Part shown: positions 49,037-56,908 of the stretch, piece after piece
Position numbering within the stretch: position 1 is the stretch's first letter
Layout: each line of letters starts with the position of its first letter
NCBI RefSeq assembly: GCF_013256625.1
Contig: NZ_CP053908.1
Coordinates: 1,240,001 to 1,304,000 of the forward strand
Direction: 5' to 3'
Origin: Hymenobacter sp. BRD128
Lineage (GTDB): Bacteria > Bacteroidota > Bacteroidia > Cytophagales > Hymenobacteraceae
Length of the DNA: 64,000 nucleotides
Made by a program: the position numbers and the translations under genes
The notes under the pieces: generated by a model
The model's input: only the letters and a program-made list of their open reading frames with translations
Databases searched by the model: none
Told to the model about the DNA's origin: nothing

Positions 49037-50515
49037 ATGAAAGCACTAACCCTTTGGCTGACAGGTCTGAGCCTGCTGGCAACTCCCGTGGTGGCCCAAA
49101 CTACGGCCGAGCTGCGCGGCCACCTGACTAACACTGGCACCGAAAAGCTGCTACTGAGCTGGTGGAGCCAGCCGCTAGCCACCCACGAGCAGCAGCGCGC
49201 CGTGCACGTCGGGCCCAACGGCGACTTTAGTATCTCGGTGCCCGTTTCGCGGCCTACGCTGGCGCAGTTCAGCTACGGCGACGAGGAAATGCCCGTTTTT
49301 TTGGAGCCTGGCGACGTGCTGGAACTGCGCGGCGATGCCGCAGACCTGGCTGCCACCGGTAAGTTTGACTCTGGCGATGGCGGCGCCCACCGGCCGGCCG
49401 CAGCGGCCAATAATTACTTGCAAGACCTGAGCCGTAAATATCTGAACAACGAAGATTATCAAGTATTACCGGAAAATATTAAGCTGTTAGAAAAAGGCTT
49501 TCTATCGTTTCTGGATTACCGGCGCGACCACGAAAGCAGCTTGTTGAAGCAGGCTAGCCACCGCGGCAATTTTACGCCCGCTTTTGAGGCCTACGCCGAG
49601 GCCGATATTGCTTATGCCTACGCCGAAGACCGCCTCACCTACGCCGACCTGCGCGAGCAAACTGTGGCCGGCCAGCCGCGCATCGAGCTCTCGGCCGACT
49701 ACTATAATTTTCTGCAAGAACCTGGCCTGCTGCCCGGCAATGAGCTGGCCGTGACCAGCCAGCACTATCAGGATTTTCTGCTGGATTACGTGCATTACCA
49801 GGCCCGCATTACTGGCCACCAGCCAACAAACCCCGATTATTACCCCGTGTGCTACCAGCTGGCCGACAAGTTATTGCGCGCGCAGGCTCGCCCCGTAGTG
49901 CTGGGTCGCATTGTGCTCGAAACCATCCGGCAGGGGCACGTGGCGCACGCCCAGGCCATGCTGAACACTTACGCCGCTACGGCCCAGGCGCCGGCTGGCT
50001 GGGTGGCCCTGCTGCGCACCGACCTAGCCGATAATCAGTCGTTTGCCATCGGCAGTGCTGCGCCGCCGGTACTCTTGCGCACCGTTGATGGTCAAAATCT
50101 GTCGCTGGCCGACTTCCGGGGCAAGCTGGTGTACCTGATGTTCTGGGACAGTCGTTTCCCGGCTAGCCAGCGCGAAATCCCCTTTCTAAAAGAACTAACT
50201 GCCAGCCTAGCGGGCCAGCCCATCGTCATCGTCATGGCCGCCTTAGACGAGTCGCTCACCAACTGGCAGCAAACGGTGGCCTGCGCCGAGCCCGCGCTGA
50301 GCGGCGTGCAGGCCTACGTGCCGACGGGGCAGCGCGAGGCCGTGCGCCAGGCCTACAGTATTGAGCGCCTGCCTAGTGCCGTCGTCATTGCCGAAGACGG
50401 CACCTTGCTCGACCTGCACCCGCGCGTGCTTAGCAGCCGCGCCCTGCAAGACGACCTCAAGGCGGCCGTGGGCCGCGCCGCTGCCTACCGCGCCGTAGCG
50501 CTTAATAAGCTATAA
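49037..50515 (+). CDS. Exported thioredoxin-like (TlpA-type) protein lacking the CXXC motif
   Basis: A 492-residue protein with a signal peptide (MKALTLWLTGLSLLATPVVA). Residues about 22-115 form a DUF4369-like beta domain (FLEPGDVLELRGD), the middle is helical, and the C-terminal part from about 345 is a TlpA/AhpC-type thioredoxin fold: PPVLLRTVDGQNLSLADFRGK, VYLMFWDSRFPASQREIPFL and AYSIERLPSAVVIAEDG with the cis-proline. Where active members read WASWCGPC this has WDSRFPAS, so both cysteines are missing and it cannot do thiol-disulfide exchange. Whole architecture is otherwise typical for Bacteroidota periplasmic proteins. ATG 49037 opens the signal peptide. Confidence 0.85.
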   Translation: MKALTLWLTGLSLLATPVVAQTTAELRGHLTNTGTEKLLLSWWSQPLATHEQQRAVHVGPNGDFSISVPVSRPTLAQFSYGDEEMPVFLEPGDVLELRGDAADLAATGKFDSGDGGAHRPAAAANNYLQDLSRKYLNNEDYQVLPENIKLLEKGFLSFLDYRRDHESSLLKQASHRGNFTPAFEAYAEADIAYAYAEDRLTYADLREQTVAGQPRIELSADYYNFLQEPGLLPGNELAVTSQHYQDFLLDYVHYQARITGHQPTNPDYYPVCYQLADKLLRAQARPVVLGRIVLETIRQGHVAHAQAMLNTYAATAQAPAGWVALLRTDLADNQSFAIGSAAPPVLLRTVDGQNLSLADFRGKLVYLMFWDSRFPASQREIPFLKELTASLAGQPIVIVMAALDESLTNWQQTVACAEPALSGVQAYVPTGQREAVRQAYSIERLPSAVVIAEDGTLLDLHPRVLSSRALQDDLKAAVGRAAAYRAVALNKL

Positions 50516-50543
50516 GCTGATTGCCAGCAAGTAGGAAATTAAT

Positions 50544-50580
50544 AACAAGCCCCGCTCACAATACGTGAGCGGGGCTTGTT
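50544..50580. terminator. Bidirectional hairpin terminator
   Basis: Perfect 16-bp arms AACAAGCCCCGCTCAC and GTGAGCGGGGCTTGTT with a 5-nt loop, between the convergent thioredoxin-like and lytic transglycosylase genes. Confidence 0.75.
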
Positions 50581-50600
50581 GTGAGGCCAGTAGCAGCGCG

Positions 50601-52457
50601 CTACTGCCGGGGCACGCGCAACGTTTCCCCAACGCGCAATGCCAGGGTAGCGCGCTCGTTGTGCGCCAGTAGCTCAGCTACGGTGCAGTTGTAGCGCCGC
50701 GAAATACTGTAAAAGGTATCGCCGCTAGCTACCGTATACACACCGGGGAGGCCGTATTCGCTAGGCAAAGCTGGCTCGGCGGCGGGCGGGCTGAGGTGCA
50801 GCAGCTGGCCGGCCCGCAGCGGGGTAGCGGGCGAGATGGCGTTCCAGGCGGCTAGCTCGGCGGGGCGCACCCCCACGCGGCGCGCGAGCGCATACAGCGT
50901 TTCGCCGGGTGCCACCAGGTAGGGATGGCTAAAATCGGCCATTGGGCGAGCCGTCGGTGCTGCTACCGGCCGCACCGCCACCGGGGCCAGTAGGGCCGGG
51001 CGGCTGGGAGCAGCCGGGCTAGCCACCACCACGGCCGGGTGCGGCACGGGCAGGGGCTGCACCGGCGGGCCCGGCACCTCGGTTGGCAAGTCGTTGATGC
51101 TGGCTAGCTCATCGTTGTCATCAGGGGCAGGGCTGGCGACTACTACCGGCGCCGGGGTGGACGCTGGCAAAGGCACCGGCCGGGCGGTTGCTACCGGCCG
51201 CGTACCCGGCACCGGCTGATACTCGGCCGCAATGTTGCGCGGGCGGCTGTGGCTCAGCCACAGCACCAGGCCCGGGCGAATGGCCTCGTCGTTGGGCAGG
51301 TGGTTGAAGGTGCGCAGGGCGTGGCGCAGCACGCCGTAGTGCTGGGCCACGGCGGCCAGGCTCTGGCCGGGCGCCAGCACGTGGTAGTCCTCCTCAGCCG
51401 CTTCCTTTTTGCGCTGAAAGAAGTAGGGCTCGCCGGGAGCCAGCGGCTCGTCGTGGTCCAGCTCATTCACTTTCAAGAAGAAGCCTAGGCTAGCCCCGCC
51501 GCGCTGGGCCAGGGCCGCGGCCGTTTCACCGGGGCGGGCCAACATTGCTTTTATTCCATTGATGCGCAGGTAGGTAGGCGCAGGCAACGCCGCGGCGGGC
51601 AGGGTTGAGGTGTGCGCCGGCGCCGGGCTAGCGGCCACGGGTGGCGCGCCGGCCAGCGGCACGAGCAGGGTGTAGGCGTGGCCATCCTGCGGCACGGCGC
51701 GGGCTAGTAGCCAGGGGTTGAGCTGGGCCAGGGCGTCAGGGTCGGTGGTAAGGGCAGCGGCCTGCTCAGCTAGCGTTTGGCCGGGGGCGGCGGGCACCTC
51801 GCGCCAGGGCACAAAGGGCACCGCGTGCTGGGCGCAGACCGGCTCAAAGGCAATTTTTTGAGCCAGAAAATCGAGTAGATACTGGTTGGTATCGGCCGTG
51901 AAAGCCATATCGGTGGCGTCGGCGTCGGCGGGTTGGGTGTAGGGGCGCACGCCGCCCAGGCCGGTATTGTAGCTGAGCAGGGCATTGGCCCAGTTGTGCA
52001 GCGTGGCGTTATTGCGGGTGAGGTAGCGGGCGGCGGCGCGCGTGCTGGCCGTGAGGTGGCGGCGCTCGTCGATGCTGCCGTTCACGGTCAGGCCCAGGCT
52101 GAGGGCGGTTTCGCGCTTGAGCTGCCAGTAGCCCACGGCTCCGTGCGCGCTCTCGGCGTTGCCCTGCAAGGCGCTTTCCTGGAGCACCAGGTAGCGAAAA
52201 TCGGCCGGTACGCCTTCCTCGGCCAGCACCTGGTCGATGAGCGGAAACGCGGCCTCGGCCAGCGCCACCCGCGCCTCAAACGACGCCGGGTGGCGGCAGA
52301 GGCTGTTTACCTTAGCCTGCACCAGCTGCCGGGCTTCATCGTCCAGGGTCAGGTGCAGGCCCGCCACGTCGAGGCTGGCGGGCACGGTGGGCGGGGCGGC
52401 GGCCAGCGCCGGGCGGCTGGCTAGCCCCAGCAGCAAGGCCGGGAAAAGTTTTCTCAT
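50601..52457 (-). CDS. Exported lytic transglycosylase with LysM domains (MltD-like)
   Basis: A 618-residue cell-wall enzyme. The signal peptide ends near ALAAAP (about 20). The SLT catalytic domain spans about residues 60-230; Glu94 in VLQESALQGN is the expected acid, followed by AHGAVGYWQL and LLSYNTGLGGV. Three LysM peptidoglycan-binding repeats follow: near 360-405 (YHVLAPGQSLAAVAQHYG), 513-556 (YLVAPGETLYALARRVG) and 573-617 (YTVASGDTFYSISRRYN). A Pro/Ala/Val linker separates the first LysM from the last two. It cleaves glycan strands to 1,6-anhydro-muropeptides. Family architecture matches MltD with an extra linker. Confidence 0.92.
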   Translation of the reverse strand: MRKLFPALLLGLASRPALAAAPPTVPASLDVAGLHLTLDDEARQLVQAKVNSLCRHPASFEARVALAEAAFPLIDQVLAEEGVPADFRYLVLQESALQGNAESAHGAVGYWQLKRETALSLGLTVNGSIDERRHLTASTRAAARYLTRNNATLHNWANALLSYNTGLGGVRPYTQPADADATDMAFTADTNQYLLDFLAQKIAFEPVCAQHAVPFVPWREVPAAPGQTLAEQAAALTTDPDALAQLNPWLLARAVPQDGHAYTLLVPLAGAPPVAASPAPAHTSTLPAAALPAPTYLRINGIKAMLARPGETAAALAQRGGASLGFFLKVNELDHDEPLAPGEPYFFQRKKEAAEEDYHVLAPGQSLAAVAQHYGVLRHALRTFNHLPNDEAIRPGLVLWLSHSRPRNIAAEYQPVPGTRPVATARPVPLPASTPAPVVVASPAPDDNDELASINDLPTEVPGPPVQPLPVPHPAVVVASPAAPSRPALLAPVAVRPVAAPTARPMADFSHPYLVAPGETLYALARRVGVRPAELAAWNAISPATPLRAGQLLHLSPPAAEPALPSEYGLPGVYTVASGDTFYSISRRYNCTVAELLAHNERATLALRVGETLRVPRQ

Positions 52458-52542
52458 AACGATATGCCAGTCAACGTATCACGCCGCCTACGGTTGGCAA
52501 GTTAGCTGAAAAACGGAAAGATGCCGCTTGAACACAAGCTGT

Positions 52543-52645
52543 AAAGAACGTCAGGCCGACGCGAGGACGTAGCTCTCCCCGCCGCTAGGGTACTAATCCC
52601 AGCAAAGCGGTAGCGCCGCGTCCTCGCGTCAGCCTGATGTTCTTT
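52543..52645. repeat. Long inverted repeat with AAAGAACGTCAGGC arms
   Basis: Arms of 27 bp at 52543-52569 and 52619-52645 pair with two mismatches, around a 49-bp centre. The arms contain GACGCGAGGACG. It lies 22 bp after the stop of the TonB-type receptor gene and may terminate it. Confidence 0.7.
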
Positions 52646-52667
52646 ATCGATAGTAGCGCCGGGCACG

Positions 52668-55592
52668 CTAGCCGCCGGGAGGGCCGCCAAAGCCACCGGG
52701 GCCACCACCGGGTGGGCCACCGCCGCCACCGGGCGGGCCATCAAAGCCGCCGCGCCCGCGCCGGCCCCCGGGGCCATCGGGGGCGGTGGGCAGGGTCGTC
52801 ATATTAGCCGAGCGGATATTGTAGGTAAACATCAGCATGAAATACTGCTGCAAGACCGTGGTTTGCACGTCTTCGTAGTACGCCACCGTCACGTTGCGCT
52901 GAATGGCGCGGTTCTGCTTGAGAATATCGAAGGCGTAGAGCTTGATTTCGCCGCGCTGGCCCGGAAAAATCTTCTTGCCGATGCTGGCATTCCAGAGCAC
53001 ATAATCCTGGTTGTAGGCGGCACTCAGGCCCCGGTACAGCGTGTGGGTTATGTCGGTCTGGAACGAGATGCCCGGCCCCACAATCCAGCTCAGGCGCAGG
53101 CGGGTAAGTTGATTAAAGTACCTGTTATCCAATTGTTTGCGTAGCGTATTACGCTCGTAGCTCTGCGTCGAGTTGGAGAAGAGCGTGAAGTCCAGCTTCT
53201 CGCTCACGTTGCTGCTCAGCGTGAGGCCGCCCGTGAGCGAGGGCGTGCGGGCGTAGTTGAGCTGCTCATTCACCAGGCCCGGAGTTTGGTTGTAGTTGGC
53301 ACCCAGGCTCAGGTTAATATTCGACTTGATAACCGTCAGCGGCCGGCCGTAGCTAGCCAGCGCCCGCAGCGTGTACTGCTGCTGAAGATTAGTGGATTGC
53401 GTGAGCTGGCCGCCGGCCGGCAGGCGCAGGGCCTGGTCGGTGCCGACGGGCACGATGGTAGTATCGCGGCTCGCCACGATGGTGCGGTTCGAGATGGGGT
53501 TCTGGGTGTAGCTGCCCGCGAGCAGGGCGAAAAAATTACTCGACTTGCCGGCCTTGGTAGCCGAGTAGCGGGCCACCATATTGTGGGCGTATTCCTGGTG
53601 CAGGAACGGGTTGCCGATGGTCAGCTGCAAGGGGTTCGAGTTGTTCACCACGGCTTGCAGCTGGTTGATGCTCGGCGCGTTGGTGTTGGTGCGGTAAAAC
53701 AGCCGCAGGTTGTGCTCGCGGTCGGGCCGCCACATCAGCATGGCCTGGGGCAGCACGCTGTAAAACGTATAATCGACCGGGCCGGGGCGCGGAAACGTCT
53801 GGTCGCCTTGCAGGCGCGCCACCTGCCCGTTGGCCCCGATGGAGGCCTGAATTTTGCGCGTATTGTAGCGGTAGCTCAGCCCGCCGCCCTGCGTAAGATA
53901 GTAATTAGTAAAGACGTTGCTCAGCGCTGTGTCGAGGCGCGAGTATTGCTGGTCGCCGTTGTTGAAGTCGTAGGTACGCTTATCCGAGTTGTTGGGCGCG
54001 TAGCTCAGGGCGTAGTTGGCTTGCAGCTGGGCGTGCTGGCCCACCGGCTCGGTATAAGACAGGTTGCCGGCGATGCTGCCGCTGTTTTGGGTCAGCAGCG
54101 ACTTCTGGTTGAGGTTGGTGGCCGTGCTGCCGATGTTGGTGGTGTTGAGAATGGACGTGCCCGTGCGCCCGGTATACTGGCCGTTGAGGCTGAGCGAGAG
54201 CGTGCGCCCGGCGCGGCGGCCCAGCTTGCGGCGCAGCAGCACGTCGCCGCCGGGGTTGATTGCCTGATTGTTGCTCTGGTACAGCGTATTAATCTGGCTC
54301 TGCGTCACATTTTCCCGCGAAGTGATGCCGGCCAGCGTCTTGCTGGCGTCGTTTTGCTGCCACGAAAGGCGCGGCCGAAACAGCACCGACGTCATGGAGT
54401 CGATTTTCTGGTCGAGCCGGAAATTGGCGCGGTGGTTGGTGTTGGCGCTGCCCGACAGCGAATTTTCGTTGTACAGCGCCCCGGTCACAAACTGGCGGTT
54501 GGTGGTGCTGTTCAGCGTGTTATTCGAGTGGTTGTAGAAATAGCTGCCGGTTAGCTCCGTCTTTTTATTCCAGGTATTCGAGTAGTTGAGGCCCGCCGCC
54601 GTGGTCTTGCTGATGCCGCCGCTCTGGTTCACCAAAAAATCGCCGGGGTTAGCGCCCGAGCCGCCGCCCCCGCCGCCCCGCCCCCCGCCGGGGGCCGAGT
54701 TGCCGATAACCCCCAGCAGGTCGTCGGTGCCGAAGTTTTGCTCGTTCACGTTGTTGCTCTGGGCCAGCACCGTCATGCGCCGGTCGCCGTGAAAGTCGTT
54801 GAGATTCAGGCTAGCCCGGTAGCGGCCAGCCTGGTTGCTGGTGGGCGAGCTGCCCGGCCCGGCGCCCACCACGGCCCGCCCAAACTGCCCGTTGCGAAAC
54901 TGCGGCTTAGTGATGATATTCAGCGTCTTCTGGGTATTGCCATCGTTGAAGCCCGAAAAGCGGCTTTGCTCGCTCTGCTGGTCAAATATCTCGACCCGGT
55001 CGATGGCCTCGGCCGGCAGGTTTTTGAGCACCGCGTCGGGGTCAGTGCCGAAGAAAGGCTTGCCATCGACGAGCACCTGCTGCACCTGCTCGCCCTGGGC
55101 CTGGGTTTTGCCCGAGGCATCGACCGAGATGCCCGGCATCTTGGTCACGAGGTCGCCGGCCGTAGCGTCCTGATTTACCTTAAAAGCCTTGGCATTGAGG
55201 CTGGTGGTGTCGCCGTGCTGCACGGCCTGCACCGCCTGGCCCGTCACCACCACCGTTTTCAGGGCCACACCGCCGGTGGCCAGGCTCACGGTGCCAATGG
55301 TGATGGGCGCGCCGCCGGCCGGCACGGTAAGGGGCTGGCGCTGGTCGCGGTAGCCAATGAACGAGGCCAGAAACACGTAGCGCCCCGGCGCCACGCCCGT
55401 TATCTCAAAGCTGCCGTCGGCCCCCACGGCCGAGCCGGTGCGCACCGAGTCGGGCAGGTGAATGAGCACGGCATTGGCCCCGATGAGCGGGCTCTGGTCT
55501 TTGCCATCGAGCACCTTGCCGCGCACGGTGCTTTGAGCAGCCGCGCTGAAAGTAAGCAGCCAGGCCAGGCTAGCGAAGAGTAGCAAGCGCAT
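52668..55592 (-). CDS. TonB-dependent-receptor-like outer-membrane protein with Gly/Pro tail
   Basis: A 974-residue outer-membrane protein. After the signal peptide (about 1-19) comes a carboxypeptidase-regulatory-like domain (VRGKVLDGKDQSPLIGANAV to FIGYRDQRQPL, about 22-95), then a plug-like region (VVVTGQAVQAVQHGDTTSLN; GDLVTKMPGISVDASGKTQA; VLVDGKPFFG) and a long barrel, the order seen in Bacteroidota OMP_b-brl_3 receptors. Residues about 936-974 are a low-complexity Gly/Pro tail (GGFDGPPGGGGGPPGGGPGG), which is unusual after the last strand. There is no SusD partner beside it, so it is probably not a SusC-type glycan importer. Ligand unknown. Confidence 0.87.
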   Translation of the reverse strand: MRLLLFASLAWLLTFSAAAQSTVRGKVLDGKDQSPLIGANAVLIHLPDSVRTGSAVGADGSFEITGVAPGRYVFLASFIGYRDQRQPLTVPAGGAPITIGTVSLATGGVALKTVVVTGQAVQAVQHGDTTSLNAKAFKVNQDATAGDLVTKMPGISVDASGKTQAQGEQVQQVLVDGKPFFGTDPDAVLKNLPAEAIDRVEIFDQQSEQSRFSGFNDGNTQKTLNIITKPQFRNGQFGRAVVGAGPGSSPTSNQAGRYRASLNLNDFHGDRRMTVLAQSNNVNEQNFGTDDLLGVIGNSAPGGGRGGGGGGSGANPGDFLVNQSGGISKTTAAGLNYSNTWNKKTELTGSYFYNHSNNTLNSTTNRQFVTGALYNENSLSGSANTNHRANFRLDQKIDSMTSVLFRPRLSWQQNDASKTLAGITSRENVTQSQINTLYQSNNQAINPGGDVLLRRKLGRRAGRTLSLSLNGQYTGRTGTSILNTTNIGSTATNLNQKSLLTQNSGSIAGNLSYTEPVGQHAQLQANYALSYAPNNSDKRTYDFNNGDQQYSRLDTALSNVFTNYYLTQGGGLSYRYNTRKIQASIGANGQVARLQGDQTFPRPGPVDYTFYSVLPQAMLMWRPDREHNLRLFYRTNTNAPSINQLQAVVNNSNPLQLTIGNPFLHQEYAHNMVARYSATKAGKSSNFFALLAGSYTQNPISNRTIVASRDTTIVPVGTDQALRLPAGGQLTQSTNLQQQYTLRALASYGRPLTVIKSNINLSLGANYNQTPGLVNEQLNYARTPSLTGGLTLSSNVSEKLDFTLFSNSTQSYERNTLRKQLDNRYFNQLTRLRLSWIVGPGISFQTDITHTLYRGLSAAYNQDYVLWNASIGKKIFPGQRGEIKLYAFDILKQNRAIQRNVTVAYYEDVQTTVLQQYFMLMFTYNIRSANMTTLPTAPDGPGGRRGRGGFDGPPGGGGGPPGGGPGGFGGPPGG

Positions 55593-55611
55593 AGGGTACT
55601 GATTTTTTACA

Positions 55612-55733
55612 GTTGTCCTGGCGAGCGCAGCGCGGCAATCGCCCCTCCGAACGATGGGCGCATGAAGCTGGCAGCACGGCCGGCGCGGGCGCTGTGCTGC
55701 TGCGATTGCCGCGCTGCGCTCGCCAGGACAAAC
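55612..55733. repeat. 122-bp inverted repeat (TGTCCTGGCGAGCGCAG family)
   Basis: Perfect 29-bp arms at 55614-55642 and 55702-55730, starting TGTCCTGGCGAGCGCAGCGC. The 59-bp centre carries a second nested hairpin (GCAGCAC / GTGCTGC). It fills nearly all of the gap between the O-methyltransferase and TonB-type receptor genes. Confidence 0.75.
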
Positions 55734-55738
55734 GAATT

Positions 55739-56392
55739 TTAAATTTTACGCAGCAGCAGCAGCCCATCGCGCACGGGCAGCAGCAGCGGTACCACGCGCG
55801 GGTCGTGCCGCACTTGCTCGTTGAAAGCACGCACGGCGCGGGTGTCGTGGTCATTGGCTTTGAGCGGATAAGCGGGCAAGGCCTTGCCGCCCCACAGCAC
55901 ATTATCCACCACCACCAGCCCACCAGAGCGCACCTGGCTGATTACAAGCTCAAAGTACCGGGCATTATGCAGCTTGTCGGCGTCAATAAAGACTAAATCC
56001 CATACTTCGCCGACCAAGCCGGCCAAAACATCGCGCGCGTCGCCGATGTGCAGGCTCACGCGCCCGGCCAGCCCCGCCGCCGCCACGTAGCGCCGGATGC
56101 GGCTTTCGCGCTCGGGGTTGATTTCGATGGTGTGCAGGTGGCCGCCATTCGGGGCTAGCCCCTCGGCCAGGCTCAAAGTAGCGTAGCCGGTGAAAGTGCC
56201 GATTTCCAGAATGCGGCTCGGCCTGAGGAGGTGCGAAAGCAAGCTCAGCAGCCGGCCCTGCCAGTGGCCGGTGGCCATGCGCGGCATCAGCAGCTGCAAG
56301 TGGGTTTCGCGCCACAACTGGTGCAGCAGCGGCGGCTCGGGCGCGGTATGCTGGTTGGCGTAGGCCTGGAGAGGAGAGTCGAAATCGGACAT
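55739..56392 (-). CDS. Class I SAM-dependent O-methyltransferase
   Basis: A 217-residue methyltransferase of the caffeoyl-CoA/catechol O-methyltransferase family. Motif I is ILEIGTFTGYATLSLAEGL (about 61-79), with TIEINPERE as the acidic loop, HIGDARDVL, and the metal-binding DLVFIDADKLHNARYFE segment. VVVDNVLWGGKAL ends the active-site set. These enzymes methylate small catechol-like or CoA-linked phenolic compounds with a divalent metal. Length is normal for the bacterial branch. It lies downstream of the SRA-domain gene by 64 bp on the same strand; no functional link is evident. Confidence 0.9.
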   Translation of the reverse strand: MSDFDSPLQAYANQHTAPEPPLLHQLWRETHLQLLMPRMATGHWQGRLLSLLSHLLRPSRILEIGTFTGYATLSLAEGLAPNGGHLHTIEINPERESRIRRYVAAAGLAGRVSLHIGDARDVLAGLVGEVWDLVFIDADKLHNARYFELVISQVRSGGLVVVDNVLWGGKALPAYPLKANDHDTRAVRAFNEQVRHDPRVVPLLLPVRDGLLLLRKI

Positions 56393-56456
56393 AGTAAGAA
56401 AGCAAGGCGGCCCAACAACGCGAAAGAGCGCCCCAGGGCTGCCTAAGGGCGCTCGA

Positions 56457-56906
56457 CTACTGCCACGGTTTCAGTTTAAAGCGAAATACTTGAAAGCCCG
56501 ATTTACCTGGGCCGTAGGTGTGCGCCACTACCTGCCACAGCCCTTCGTAGCGAAATTGCCGGTCGCCACCCGGCGCGATGCGCCGAAATACCCGCACCGG
56601 CTGGCCCGTGCGCTCGCTGCGCATGAGGCCCTGGTTGCGGTAATCGTTGGGGGCTTGGTCGGTTACTTGCCGGCCGGTTTTGGGGTCGCGTCCGCCGCTG
56701 CCCGCATACCAGAAGTGGTCGTCATGGTAAGCATCGTCTTCGTACTGCTCGGCCAGCACGATACTTTCGGCACCCAAGGCGGCCGTAGCCCCCACGCCGG
56801 CCCGCCGCGGCCGGTGCTGGCCCCGTAGCGAAAGCTCCAACCGCGAGGCAAACAAGTCGCCCGGCTGCGCCGTGCCTACGTGGCCAAAAACCGGGGAGGC
56901 CGCCAT
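56457..56906 (-). CDS. Stand-alone YDG/SRA domain protein
   Basis: A 149-residue protein that consists of a single SRA (SET and RING-associated) domain, the fold that flips out and reads modified cytosine. Diagnostic parts: FGHVGTAQPGDLFASRLEL, HRPRRAGVGA (31-40), ESIVLAEQYEDDAYHDDHFW, YAGSGGRDPKTGRQ (67-80), GQPVRVFRRI, EGLWQVV and GKSGFQVFRFKL at the end. The order and spacing resemble the SRA domain of UHRF1. No HNH, PvuRts1I-like or other nuclease domain is attached, and no methyltransferase or helicase of a restriction system is close by. The start lies 2 bp after the M16 peptidase stop, so the two are co-transcribed. Confidence 0.88.
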   Translation of the reverse strand: MAASPVFGHVGTAQPGDLFASRLELSLRGQHRPRRAGVGATAALGAESIVLAEQYEDDAYHDDHFWYAGSGGRDPKTGRQVTDQAPNDYRNQGLMRSERTGQPVRVFRRIAPGGDRQFRYEGLWQVVAHTYGPGKSGFQVFRFKLKPWQ

Positions 56907-56908
56907 TG

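Noticed and set aside
53286..54554. A 422-codon open frame on the plus strand
   Set aside because: It is antisense to the TonB-type receptor gene and low in complexity.
56457..56906. SRA-domain gene as part of a restriction system
   Set aside because: No nuclease, helicase or methyltransferase acting on DNA is nearby; the O-methyltransferase next to it belongs to a small-molecule family.
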